Positions 1 through 5,442 of a stretch of 6,795 nt of DNA are shown here, piece after piece. The notes beneath the pieces are model-generated. The model was not told where the DNA came from. It saw only the letters and a program-made list of their open reading frames with translations, and did no database searches. Where the stretch lies: the NCBI GenBank assembly GCA_902463875.1, contig CABQHR010000099.1, forward strand, positions 1 to 6,795. Reading direction: 5' to 3'. The stretch comes from an uncultured Collinsella sp. GTDB taxonomy: Bacteria > Actinomycetota > Coriobacteriia > Coriobacteriales > Coriobacteriaceae. Position numbers and translations under genes: made by a program. Position 1 is the first letter of the stretch. Each line of letters opens with the position of its first letter.

Positions 1-256
1 TGGTGTTCTCGTTCTCGGGGAAGGTGAGCTGGACCCTGTCGGCATTCTTGCCGGCAGAGTCACTTACGCCGACGCCCTCGGGCATCTCGACCTTAAACCA
101 GATGAAGTCGGTCTTCTTGGCGACGGGGGCCTTTTCCTTGCTCTCGCTCTTGAGGGCGCTGCCGCCGCCCGATGCGCTCCCGCCGCAGCCGACAAGGGCA
201 AACGCGGCAAAGATGGCGATGCAGAGGGAAAGGATCGATAGGGTCTTTTTCTTCAT
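1..256 (-). CDS. Putative lipoprotein, N-terminal part (runs off left edge)
   Basis: Reading the minus strand from the ATG at 256-254 gives 85 codons with no stop, so the gene continues past the window. The protein starts MKKKTLSILSLCIAIF, a basic n-region followed by a hydrophobic stretch, and reaches a lipobox L21-V22-G23-C24. This predicts signal peptidase II cleavage and lipid attachment at Cys24, with the mature protein on the outer face of the membrane. After Cys24 comes a Gly/Ser-rich spacer and then a Lys/Glu-rich stretch. A domain seems to begin near residue 48 (TDFIWFKVEMPEG). The start is fixed by AAGGAGG (complement of 265-271), 8 nt upstream. The visible part carries no family signature I recognise, so the substrate or role is unknown; it could be a binding protein or a small surface lipoprotein. 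No clear promoter is visible. Confidence 0.82.
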   Translation of the reverse strand, partial: MKKKTLSILSLCIAIFAAFALVGCGGSASGGGSALKSESKEKAPVAKKTDFIWFKVEMPEGVGVSDSAGKNADRVQLTFPENENT

Positions 257-453
257 GGTGGCGTCCTCCTTGTCTGTCGATGACATCACGGCGCCGCATG
301 TTGTTGGGGTACTGATTGCGCTGGCGGCGGATGTCTCTGTGTACTGTGCGGCTTATGCCTCCGTTCATCGCTTGTGGCCGTTGCGCGGCCGTGCCCCAAC
401 GGGTTCCTTACTTATAGATATGCCCCAGCTTGTGCTGCCCGGGAGTCTCGAAA

Positions 454-482
454 GGTGGGCCATGTGTCCCATGTTTGGGGCA
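454..482 (+). repeat. Short intergenic repeat, copy 1
   Basis: This 28-29 bp sequence starts GGTGGGCCATGTG and continues CCCATGTTTGG after one variable base. It recurs at 1546-1573 in the same orientation with two differences in 28 bases. Weaker similarity continues on both sides: CTCG lies 3 nt upstream in both copies, and TGGG downstream. Both copies lie in non-coding DNA, one on each side of the zinc-ribbon gene. The sequence contains small inverted parts (GGGC/GCCC-like and CCCA/TGGG), so it may be a binding site or a degenerate dispersed palindrome. Confidence 0.6.
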
Positions 483-497
483 CTGGGCGCATGGGAC
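466..497 (+). repeat. Inverted repeat, 8-bp arms
   Basis: GTCCCATG at 466-473 is the exact reverse complement of CATGGGAC at 490-497, with a 16-nt loop. It overlaps the 3' half of the repeat beginning at 454. No T-tract follows, so it is not a standard terminator. It lies about 100 nt upstream of the zinc-ribbon gene and could be an operator or a leader hairpin. The role is inferred only. Confidence 0.4.
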
Positions 498-598
498 GGC
501 ACGGCTCAGCATCGACTTTTCCATGTTGCGCAACAGCGCCTTGGGTGGGGGCGTATAGACTTGGCTGTGACAAAAGCTAAACCACGAAAGGTCGAACG

Positions 599-1438
599 AT
601 GTTCTGTCAAAAATGCGGACAGCAAGTTCCCGATGGATCGACGTTTTGTACGCACTGTGGGGCTTCGCTGGCTGGCGGTTCCATACCGACGCCTACGGGC
701 GCTGGTCCTTCCTCTGCCCCGGGCCTAACCCAGTCGATGCCGCCGGTCGCGCCTGCGCCTCAAAAGCCCAAGAGCAAGGCGCCGGTCATTATCGCTGTGG
801 CATGTGCTGCTGTGGTCCTCATCGGTGGCGGCACGGTGTTTGCGCTTACGGTGCTCAACGGGTCAAAGAGTTCCGGCACTCAGATTTCGGTGGTCGATAC
901 CGGGTCTTCGGACGAGAAAGATTCTTCTGCCAAGAAGAAGAGCGACAAGTCCAAGTCCAAGGAATCCTCGTCGTCCGATGACGAGGCCGTTCCCGAGGAC
1001 GAGTCGGCATACTACGGTTCGGGCGATTCGGACGATTACCTAACCGACGTGCATACGTACACGAACGACATGCATCCTTATAGCATGTCGATTCCCAATC
1101 GTTTTGAGATGGAAGATACTCCCAGCGTCAGTGGCACAAGGTACGAGGATCCGGAGACGGGTTTTGTGATCGGCCTGTCTGGCTACGTCAACGTTAACGA
1201 CGAAACTGCACACGAGATGTTTGTCGATGAGGACACCTCGGGTAAGGCCAACCTCTATACCGCGGAGGGCGACAACTGGTACGTGGTTTCGTGGCGCGAG
1301 GGCGACACGATTACGTACATAAAGACGATTGTCACGGACTCGACGGTCGCCACGGCGTCTCTGGAATACTCGACCGCAAATCGCGATATGGGGTCGAAGA
1401 TTATCGATAAGCTGCTGCCGACGTTTATGGTGGACTAG
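599..1438 (+). CDS. Zinc-ribbon membrane protein with extracytoplasmic C-terminal domain
   Basis: This 279-residue protein opens with a zinc ribbon: MFCQKCG (Cys3, Cys6) and FCTHCG (Cys17, Cys20), a CxxC-x10-CxxC pattern that should bind one zinc ion. A Pro/Ala/Gly-rich stretch (about 28-58) leads to one transmembrane segment at about 61-87. A low-complexity linker rich in Ser, Lys and Asp/Glu follows (about 88-147). The C-terminal domain, about 148-279, contains YSMSIPNRFEME and ends DKLLPTFMVD. With basic residues just before the membrane segment, the ribbon is probably cytoplasmic and the C-terminal domain outside. That domain's spacing loosely recalls PsbP-like folds, but this is only an impression. 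The start is supported by AAAGG at 587-591, 7 nt upstream. The stop is TAG at 1436-1438. It appears monocistronic. Zinc-ribbon/one-TM proteins are common in Actinobacteria and Firmicutes and mostly uncharacterised, so I assign no function. Confidence 0.85.
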   Translation: MFCQKCGQQVPDGSTFCTHCGASLAGGSIPTPTGAGPSSAPGLTQSMPPVAPAPQKPKSKAPVIIAVACAAVVLIGGGTVFALTVLNGSKSSGTQISVVDTGSSDEKDSSAKKKSDKSKSKESSSSDDEAVPEDESAYYGSGDSDDYLTDVHTYTNDMHPYSMSIPNRFEMEDTPSVSGTRYEDPETGFVIGLSGYVNVNDETAHEMFVDEDTSGKANLYTAEGDNWYVVSWREGDTITYIKTIVTDSTVATASLEYSTANRDMGSKIIDKLLPTFMVD

Positions 1439-1454
1439 GCATCTGTGTCTATAG

Positions 1455-1481
1455 CCGGCAATCGGAAGCGCCGATAGCCGG
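1455..1481 (+). terminator. Stem-loop just after the zinc-ribbon gene
   Basis: The arms 1455-1465 (CCGGCAATCGG) and 1471-1481 (CCGATAGCCGG) pair over 11 positions with one A-A mismatch and a 5-nt loop. It starts 17 nt after the stop codon. There is no T-tract downstream, so it is either a weak terminator or a structure protecting the mRNA 3' end. The position favours a 3'-end role. Confidence 0.4.
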
Positions 1482-1545
1482 AGCTCCTGATCTGTAACCG
1501 CCCATGGATTACCTGCCTTTACTGTGCGCGCGAGCGGCTCGCTCG

Positions 1546-1573
1546 GGTGGGCCATGTGCCCCATGTTTGGTGC
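1546..1573 (+). repeat. Short intergenic repeat, copy 2
   Basis: This is the second copy of the sequence at 454-481, identical at 26 of 28 positions and in the same orientation (GGTGGGCCATGTGCCCCATG then TTTGGTGC). A compact palindrome at 1530-1542 lies just upstream. It sits about 110 nt after the zinc-ribbon gene, so the two copies bracket that gene. Confidence 0.6.
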
Positions 1574-1665
1574 GGTGGGGCGGAGCGTAGCCGGGGGCTG
1601 CGAATCTTGACGATGGACGCATCCGGGTAGTCATCGTGGGTGCCTCGCCACAGCTTTTTGTGCAA

Positions 1666-1701
1666 AAAGGGGTCCGCACCTTTTACGGTGCGGACCCCTT
1701 T
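1666..1701 (-). terminator. Strong intrinsic terminator of the surface-protein gene
   Basis: The arms 1666-1680 and 1687-1701 are perfect reverse complements over 15 bp (core GGGGTCCGCACC / GGTGCGGACCCC) with a 6-nt loop. Read on the minus strand, the stem is followed by a run of five T (complement of 1664-1668), so it best terminates the minus-strand surface-protein transcript, whose stop codon is 41 nt upstream. On the plus strand only TTTGCG follows, but the stem could also stop readthrough from the zinc-ribbon gene. A competing small hairpin (CTTTTT/AAAAAG, 1654-1669) overlaps its left arm. Confidence 0.9.
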
Positions 1702-1741
1702 GCGTTGCAACAAGTTGCTGCGGCGTGTTTCGAAGTTGCAA

Positions 1742-3259
1742 TTACTTGCGAACCTTAGACACGACAGCGCTGGCGACAAAGCAGGCGCTTGCCATGATGC
1801 CCATAGCAGCGACGATGTTGGCGGAGGCGTCACCCGTGTTGGGCAGAGCCTGCTTGTTTGCCTTGGTCTTATTTGCAGGCTTGCCGGCAGGCTTGTTGTT
1901 GGAAGGCTTTTTGTCGGAAGGCTTGGGCGCGGGCTCGTCCTTCTTCCACTGGGCGAACAGCGTCACAGGAGCGGAAAGCTCAACCTTATCGCCCGCGGCA
2001 TAGCTTGTGCCGGAGCCGTCCTTTGCGGTGTTCCAGCCCACGAAGGAGTAGCCCTTGCGCACCGGCTGCTCGGCCGTAACCTCGGCTTCGGTGACGCACG
2101 TAACGGCTGCGAATTCGGCAGCCTGCTCATCCTCGGAGCCGTTCAGGTCGTAGGAGAGATCGTAGGCCTTCTCCTCGAACTCAGGCTTGGTGAAGCCGCA
2201 GTACTTGCACTTAGGGGTTCCCGTGCGAGTCCAAGTACCGGCATTGTCAGAGGCCCACTCGGTGTAGGTGACATCGAAGGCGTTGTCGTGCTCGCCGTCG
2301 GTGTAACTGTGGGTGAGCATCTTGCCGCGGTTGAGCGTCTTGTCACCGGTCCACACCTTCGTGCCGTCGATGGTGACATCGGTACGGCCGGTGTTGTTGC
2401 CCGGCTTGCCACCAAAGCCAAAGAGCTGCGAGCAGGTGGTGTTGTCGCGCTCGGCCGTGACCTTATTGCTTCCGGTCACGTAAATATCGTACTTATAGTT
2501 CCCCATGTTCGAATCGTTGATATTGAGCGCCTGCTTATAAAGGCCCCAAAGCGCCTTCGAGTTGAACGTGCAGCTATTCACGTTAACGGTAATGTCATGG
2601 CTGCCCGCGCTGTAATCGGTATAGACATTGATGACTTTGCCACTGGCATTAAAGGTGCAGCTGTCAAACGTCATGGTCGGCGAGCTGTACGTCCAGATGG
2701 CGTAATCGCCATTCGGGGCGTTGAACGTCGTGTTCCTGAACTCGGCACCCTGATAGCCCCAGTAGAACGTCTTGCCGTTGATGACGCAACCATCGACGAC
2801 GGTCTTATTGGCACGGATGAAGCCAAGGTAGTCGACCTTGCCGGAGCGCATCATCATGTTCTTGAACGTAACGGTGCCGGCGCCGTCAAAGGAATAGTCG
2901 CCGTTGTACTCGGTACCATAGTTTGCAGGATCGGGCACGAGCGCGCCGATGTTCCAAGCGGTCTTGTCCGCACCCAAGCCCTCAAAGGTAAGGTCCTTGC
3001 CCTTGGTGTGACCCACGGAGCTCACGCCGTAGAGGGTGTAGTTGCCCTCGCCGAGCTTGATAGTGTCACCGCTCTTCGCCGCGGCGGTAGCGGTGGCAAG
3101 ATCACTGTAGCTTTCACCGGTGCGGGCATTGGTAATCGTGCTGGTGACCGTACCGGTAGCGTCGTCTGCAAAAGCAGGCGACGCAACTCCCATCGTGACG
3201 AGCGCAACGGCAAATAGCGCTGCGACCGCACGAGAGGCCGTTTTCAAAAACGACTTCAT
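1742..3259 (-). CDS. Sortase-anchored (LPNTG) beta-helix surface protein with Flg_new repeat
   Basis: This 505-residue protein has a Sec signal peptide (residues 1-31, basic n-region, hydrophobic core, probable cleavage AFA-DD). Residues about 35-300 look like a right-handed parallel beta-helix: recurring short strands with TF-N-TFN-type turns at EFRNTTFNA (173-181), TFDSCTFNAS (197-206) and NVNSCTFNSK (226-235). Residues about 317-354 contain His317, His324 and a CKYCG pair (Cys351, Cys354), possibly a small metal-binding knuckle. Residues about 366-438 form an InlB B-repeat/Flg_new module (GYSFVGWNTAKDG, ending LFAQWKK). A Pro/Lys/Asn-rich wall-spanning linker (about 439-470) precedes LPNTG (472-476), a hydrophobic segment and the tail SKVRK. 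Sortase should cleave within LPNTG and link the protein to peptidoglycan. The start is backed by AAGGAG (complement of 3267-3272), 7 nt upstream. The likely role is adhesion or polysaccharide contact. No catalytic residues could be assigned, so lyase activity is not claimed. Confidence 0.94.
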   Translation of the reverse strand: MKSFLKTASRAVAALFAVALVTMGVASPAFADDATGTVTSTITNARTGESYSDLATATAAAKSGDTIKLGEGNYTLYGVSSVGHTKGKDLTFEGLGADKTAWNIGALVPDPANYGTEYNGDYSFDGAGTVTFKNMMMRSGKVDYLGFIRANKTVVDGCVINGKTFYWGYQGAEFRNTTFNAPNGDYAIWTYSSPTMTFDSCTFNASGKVINVYTDYSAGSHDITVNVNSCTFNSKALWGLYKQALNINDSNMGNYKYDIYVTGSNKVTAERDNTTCSQLFGFGGKPGNNTGRTDVTIDGTKVWTGDKTLNRGKMLTHSYTDGEHDNAFDVTYTEWASDNAGTWTRTGTPKCKYCGFTKPEFEEKAYDLSYDLNGSEDEQAAEFAAVTCVTEAEVTAEQPVRKGYSFVGWNTAKDGSGTSYAAGDKVELSAPVTLFAQWKKDEPAPKPSDKKPSNNKPAGKPANKTKANKQALPNTGDASANIVAAMGIMASACFVASAVVSKVRK

Positions 3260-3299
3260 GCTGAGGCTCCTTCGACTCTAATAGTGTTTAAATCAGCTC

Positions 3300-3312
3300 C
3301 ACTATTATAGTG
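3300..3312 (-). promoter_or_regulatory. -10 box inside a 13-bp palindrome (surface-protein promoter)
   Basis: On the minus strand TATAAT (complement of 3304-3309) is a perfect -10 box. It would start transcription about 38 nt before the surface-protein ATG. It lies inside a perfect palindrome, CACTAT-A-ATAGTG (3300-3312). On the plus strand ATAGTG recurs at 3281-3286, 3307-3312 and 3315-3320. No TTGACA-like -35 exists at 16-18 nt spacing. A regulator bound here would cover the -10, which suggests repression, though an alternative promoter class is possible. The -10 is seen in the sequence; the operator role is inferred. Confidence 0.55.
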
Positions 3313-3407
3313 CTATAGTGCTTCTGATATTTTACTAAATCCCTATTTCGCGCCTGTATCGGTGCGCAATCTTTCTCGTGCTTCTTGCATATTTATTCCG
3401 CATAGCC

Positions 3408-3443
3408 GCATCTTTGTTGCAGCGGATTGCGCAACAAAGATGC
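3408..3443 (+). repeat. Perfect 13-bp stem-loop
   Basis: GCATCTTTGTTGC (3408-3420) and GCAACAAAGATGC (3431-3443) are exact reverse complements around a 10-nt loop. On the plus strand ATTTGTTTTG follows, giving it some terminator character, but no plus-strand gene lies upstream. It is either the end of an unannotated short transcript, a protein-binding site or a relic of a repeat. Confidence 0.5.
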
Positions 3444-3546
3444 ATTTGTTTTGCCGGTGTGGTTTGCGCGATGGCACTTGGCGTGTCTATGGCCCAATGG
3501 GCTGGGCGCAAGACTGACTTTTACAGGGGTCGGGATTGATTGCTTG

Positions 3547-3577
3547 GCGATAAGCGCAGCGATGTTGCGCCTATCGC
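3547..3577. repeat. 12-bp imperfect stem-loop
   Basis: The arms GCGATAAGCGCA (3547-3558) and TGCGCCTATCGC (3566-3577) pair at 11 of 12 positions around a 7-nt loop. In minus-strand RNA the odd position is a G-U pair, so the full stem forms better there. There is no adjacent T-tract. The function is unknown; it lies about 140 nt upstream of fchA. Confidence 0.4.
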
Positions 3578-3608
3578 CCGCCATAGAAAAGCGCGATAAC
3601 TGGGCGCA

Positions 3609-3637
3609 CTGACGCGAATGCTCTTATGGGCTAGACT
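3609..3637 (+). promoter_or_regulatory. Weak candidate promoter for fchA-folD
   Basis: CTGACG (3609-3614) and TAGACT (3632-3637) are 17 nt apart, each matching four of six positions of the sigma-70-type consensus. Transcription would begin near 3644, giving a leader of about 70 nt before fchA. The match is modest and is the best I see in this stretch. Confidence 0.3.
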
Positions 3638-3715
3638 AGGCACCACGAAATACACGATGCGTTCGGGCGGCGCCGACTGTCCGATTAGCTTGGCAAGCAT
3701 TGAGGGTGCATGCAC

Positions 3716-4348
3716 ATGAGCCAAGAGATGATGGACAAAACCTGTCGCGAGTTTGCCCAGGCGCTTGCCGCGCGCGAGCCGGTTCCCGGCGGCGGTAGCG
3801 CAAGCGCCTTTGTGGGCGCGCTGGGAGCCTCGCTTTGCGGGATGGTCGCTCGATACGGGGCGACCAATCCCGCGCTTGCCGATCGCGCAGACGATCTGAC
3901 TTGCGCATTTGCCCAAGCGGATGAGTTGGCGCAGGAACTTGTGGGTCTGGTTGCCGAGGACGTTCGTGCGTACGGGCAGGTGTCGGCGGCGTACGGTATT
4001 CCGCGCGAGGACTCGGCTCGACCGGCTGCGATTCAGGACGCGTTGCACGTGGCGGCCATGCCACCGTATCGGATCATGGATGCCTGCGGGCGCGCGCTGG
4101 CGCTGCTCGAGGACATGGCCGATAAGGGTTCGCGCCAGCTGCTGTCCGACGTGGCGTGCGGTGCCGTGTTCTGCCGCGCCGCCATGCAGGGCGCGAGTTT
4201 GACGCTCTTTGCCAATACCACGTCTATGAAAGACCGGGCGCGCGCCGAGGAGCTTGAGGCGGCGTGCGATGAGCTGCTGGATACGTGGCTGCCGCGCGCC
4301 GATGCGCTGGCGCGCCGCGCCGCCGACGCCGCCAGGAAGAGGGGATAG
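3716..4348 (+). CDS. fchA: Methenyltetrahydrofolate cyclohydrolase, FchA / formiminotransferase-cyclodeaminase C-terminal family
   Basis: This 210-residue protein belongs to the FTCD C-terminal/cyclodeaminase family, which includes FchA. The family's hallmark is near the N-terminus: PVPGGGSASAFVGALGASL at about residues 22-40, followed by a mostly helical protein. The length fits the usual 200-215. FchA interconverts 5,10-methenyl-THF and 10-formyl-THF in the cytosol; relatives remove ammonia from formimino-THF in histidine or purine breakdown. No glutamate formiminotransferase domain is fused or adjacent, and folD follows directly, so cyclohydrolase is the better call. I choose the ATG at 3716 rather than the in-frame ATG at 3710 because GAGGG (3702-3706) is 9 nt from the former but only 3 nt from the latter. 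The gene ends TAG at 4346-4348, 2 nt before folD, so the two are almost certainly cotranscribed and translationally coupled. Formimino-THF cyclodeaminase remains the main alternative. Confidence 0.88.
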   Translation: MSQEMMDKTCREFAQALAAREPVPGGGSASAFVGALGASLCGMVARYGATNPALADRADDLTCAFAQADELAQELVGLVAEDVRAYGQVSAAYGIPREDSARPAAIQDALHVAAMPPYRIMDACGRALALLEDMADKGSRQLLSDVACGAVFCRAAMQGASLTLFANTTSMKDRARAEELEAACDELLDTWLPRADALARRAADAARKRG

Positions 4349-4350
4349 CC

Positions 4351-5205
4351 ATGGCAGAGCTGCTCAAAGGGGCTCCCGTTGCCCGCGCTTTGACCGAGGA
4401 GCTCGCTGCTCGCTGCGCCGCTCTGCGCGAGTGCGGCGTTGTGCCGACGCTGGCCATTGTCCGTGTAGGCGAGCGCGAGGACGACCTGTCCTACGAGCGC
4501 GGCGCCCTCAAGCGCTGCGAGAAGGTTGGCATCGAGGCTCGCTGCGTTTTGCTTCCTGCCGATGTTTCGCAGGATGAGCTGCTGGCGGCTATTGAGGACA
4601 TCAATGCCGACCCCGCTGTTCATGGCTGCCTGATGTTTCGTCCGCTGCCCGCTGGGCTTGACGAGGATGCGGTTGCTGCTGCGCTCGATCCCGCCAAGGA
4701 TGTTGACTCCATGACGCCGGTCTCGCTGCTCACCACGCTTTCGGGTCGTGGCGAGGGCTTCGCCCCTTGCACGGCCGAGGCTGTGTTGGCGTTGCTGGAC
4801 CATTACGGCGTTGAGCTGGATGGGGCCAAGGTCGCGGTCGTCGGCCGGTCGCTGGTGATTGGCCGTCCCGTTGCCGCTATGCTTACGGCTCGCAATGCCA
4901 CAGTGACGACGTGCCATACGCATACGCGCGACTTGGCTGCCGAGTGCCGTGCGGCTGATATTGTGGTTGCGGCCGTTGGACGTGCGCGCATGATTGGCGC
5001 GGATGCGGTTCGCGAGGGCCAGACAATCATCGATGTTGGCATTAATTGGGACGAGGCTGCCTGCAAGCTGGTCGGCGACGTCGATTTTGATGCTGCGGAA
5101 CCGGTCGTTGGCGCCATCACACCCGTGCCGGGCGGCGTGGGCGCTGTGACCACCGCGATTCTCGCCAAACACGTGATTGAGGCGGCGGAGCGTGCATCGA
5201 AATAG
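4351..5205 (+). CDS. folD: FolD-type methylenetetrahydrofolate dehydrogenase, cyclohydrolase residues missing
   Basis: At 284 residues this has the normal FolD length and order. The N-terminal catalytic domain is about 1-115 and the nucleotide-binding domain follows, with VVGRSLVIGRP (163-173), DVGIN (228-232) and ITPVPGGVG (256-264). The enzyme oxidises 5,10-methylene-THF to methenyl-THF with NAD(P). Tyr48 of the YxxxK motif and Asp119 of KDVD (116-119) are kept. However, the YxxxK lysine (human Lys56) is Ala52, and the VQLPLP glutamine (human Gln100) is Phe96 in LMFRPLP. Both align without gaps to E. coli and human sequences as I remember them. These residues are needed for the cyclohydrolase half-reaction, so the protein is probably dehydrogenase-only and FchA next door supplies the other step. 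The start is ATG 4351, because AGGAAGAGGGG (4334-4344) sits 6 nt upstream and family homology begins there; an upstream in-frame ATG at 4285 would only add an Arg-rich tail translated from fchA. Confidence 0.93.
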   Translation: MAELLKGAPVARALTEELAARCAALRECGVVPTLAIVRVGEREDDLSYERGALKRCEKVGIEARCVLLPADVSQDELLAAIEDINADPAVHGCLMFRPLPAGLDEDAVAAALDPAKDVDSMTPVSLLTTLSGRGEGFAPCTAEAVLALLDHYGVELDGAKVAVVGRSLVIGRPVAAMLTARNATVTTCHTHTRDLAAECRAADIVVAAVGRARMIGADAVREGQTIIDVGINWDEAACKLVGDVDFDAAEPVVGAITPVPGGVGAVTTAILAKHVIEAAERASK

Positions 5206-5242
5206 GCGTTTTGGGCTGTTTGAGGGGTTAGCCATATACCAC

Positions 5243-5272
5243 GTGGTCAAAAAATGCCAAATATGAGTACTG
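5243..5272 (+). repeat. Left 30-bp inverted repeat
   Basis: This is the left arm of the 230-bp element and matches the right arm (5443-5472) over all 30 bases. The outer GTGGTC also abuts ACCAC on its left, making a local ACCACGTGGT palindrome at the boundary. AGTACT is an inner six-base palindrome. Confidence 0.85.
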
Positions 5273-5306
5273 CTGCCAAGATAGTTACACATGTTTTATG
5301 ACATTT

Positions 5307-5343
5307 GGGCTTCCTAGCGATATCCATTATCGTTAGGAAGCCC
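5307..5343 (+). terminator. Intrinsic terminator downstream of folD, inside the 230-bp element
   Basis: GGGCTTCCTAGCGATA (5307-5322) pairs with TATCGTTAGGAAGCCC (5328-5343) over 16 positions, with one G-T wobble and a 5-nt loop. ATTTTATT follows on the plus strand, a reasonable T-rich tract. It lies about 100 nt after the folD stop and should end the fchA-folD transcript, so the dipeptidase is probably transcribed separately. Confidence 0.75.
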
Positions 5344-5442
5344 ATTTTATTGAACCTATGGGGAATAACGTTGTCTTGCTTTTGGACAAATAGGGATTTT
5401 CGGCACTCATTGCAAGGAAATTTGCTGCTACTAAATTGGTGA

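Larger units (their letters stand above)
257..598. other. Gene-free divergent intergenic region (342 bp)
   Basis: This region separates the minus-strand lipoprotein gene from the plus-strand zinc-ribbon gene and should hold both promoters. I find no convincing paired -35/-10. A TATAGAT at 413-419 and a TATAGAC at 553-559 are possible plus-strand -10 boxes, but neither has a good -35 at normal spacing. The short reading frames here show no ribosome site and no recognisable protein. The structured part is 454-497, which contains a repeat shared with 1546-1573 and an inverted repeat. The ribosome site for the next gene is AAAGG at 587-591. Confidence 0.6.
1439..1741. other. Gene-free region between convergent genes (303 bp)
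   Basis: The zinc-ribbon gene (plus) and the surface-protein gene (minus) converge here. The region holds a stem-loop at 1455-1481, a small palindrome at 1530-1542 (GCGAGC-G-GCTCGC), the second copy of the intergenic repeat at 1546-1573, and a strong terminator at 1666-1701. The open frames crossing it lack ribosome sites and run antisense into real genes. Confidence 0.65.
3260..3715. other. Gene-free divergent region (456 bp)
   Basis: This stretch separates the minus-strand surface-protein gene from the plus-strand fchA. The part near 3281-3340 is AT-rich and carries the surface-protein promoter. Further on are two stem-loops (3408-3443 and 3547-3577) and a weak candidate promoter for fchA. 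The roughly 60-codon frames on both strands between 3393 and 3612 lack ribosome sites and recognisable protein features, so I call no gene. A small RNA in 3400-3600 cannot be excluded. Confidence 0.6.

Noticed and set aside
93..368. Minus-strand 91-codon frame overlapping the lipoprotein gene
   Set aside because: It is a shifted frame of the lipoprotein coding region and reads as Arg-rich sequence. The true frame has the lipobox and the AAGGAGG site.
1640..3217. 525-codon plus-strand open frame antisense to the surface-protein gene
   Set aside because: The opposite strand has a signal peptide, beta-helix, Flg_new repeat and LPNTG anchor with a good ribosome site. The plus frame starts inside the terminator region, has no ribosome site and reads as low-complexity Val/Gly/Ala/Arg sequence.
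3393..3612. Two opposing small frames of about 60 codons in the gap before fchA
   Set aside because: Neither has a ribosome site or convincing composition, and both run through the stem-loops, so a small protein is not supported.
4285..4350. Upstream start for FolD, adding an Arg-rich N-terminus
   Set aside because: The extra residues are the fchA 3' end read in another frame. The ATG at 4351 has a well-spaced ribosome site and matches the family start.
4033..5292. 419-codon minus-strand open frame antisense to fchA and folD
   Set aside because: It spans two real genes and enters the inverted-repeat element. Long antisense frames are expected where GC-rich third positions remove stops; no recognisable domain is present.
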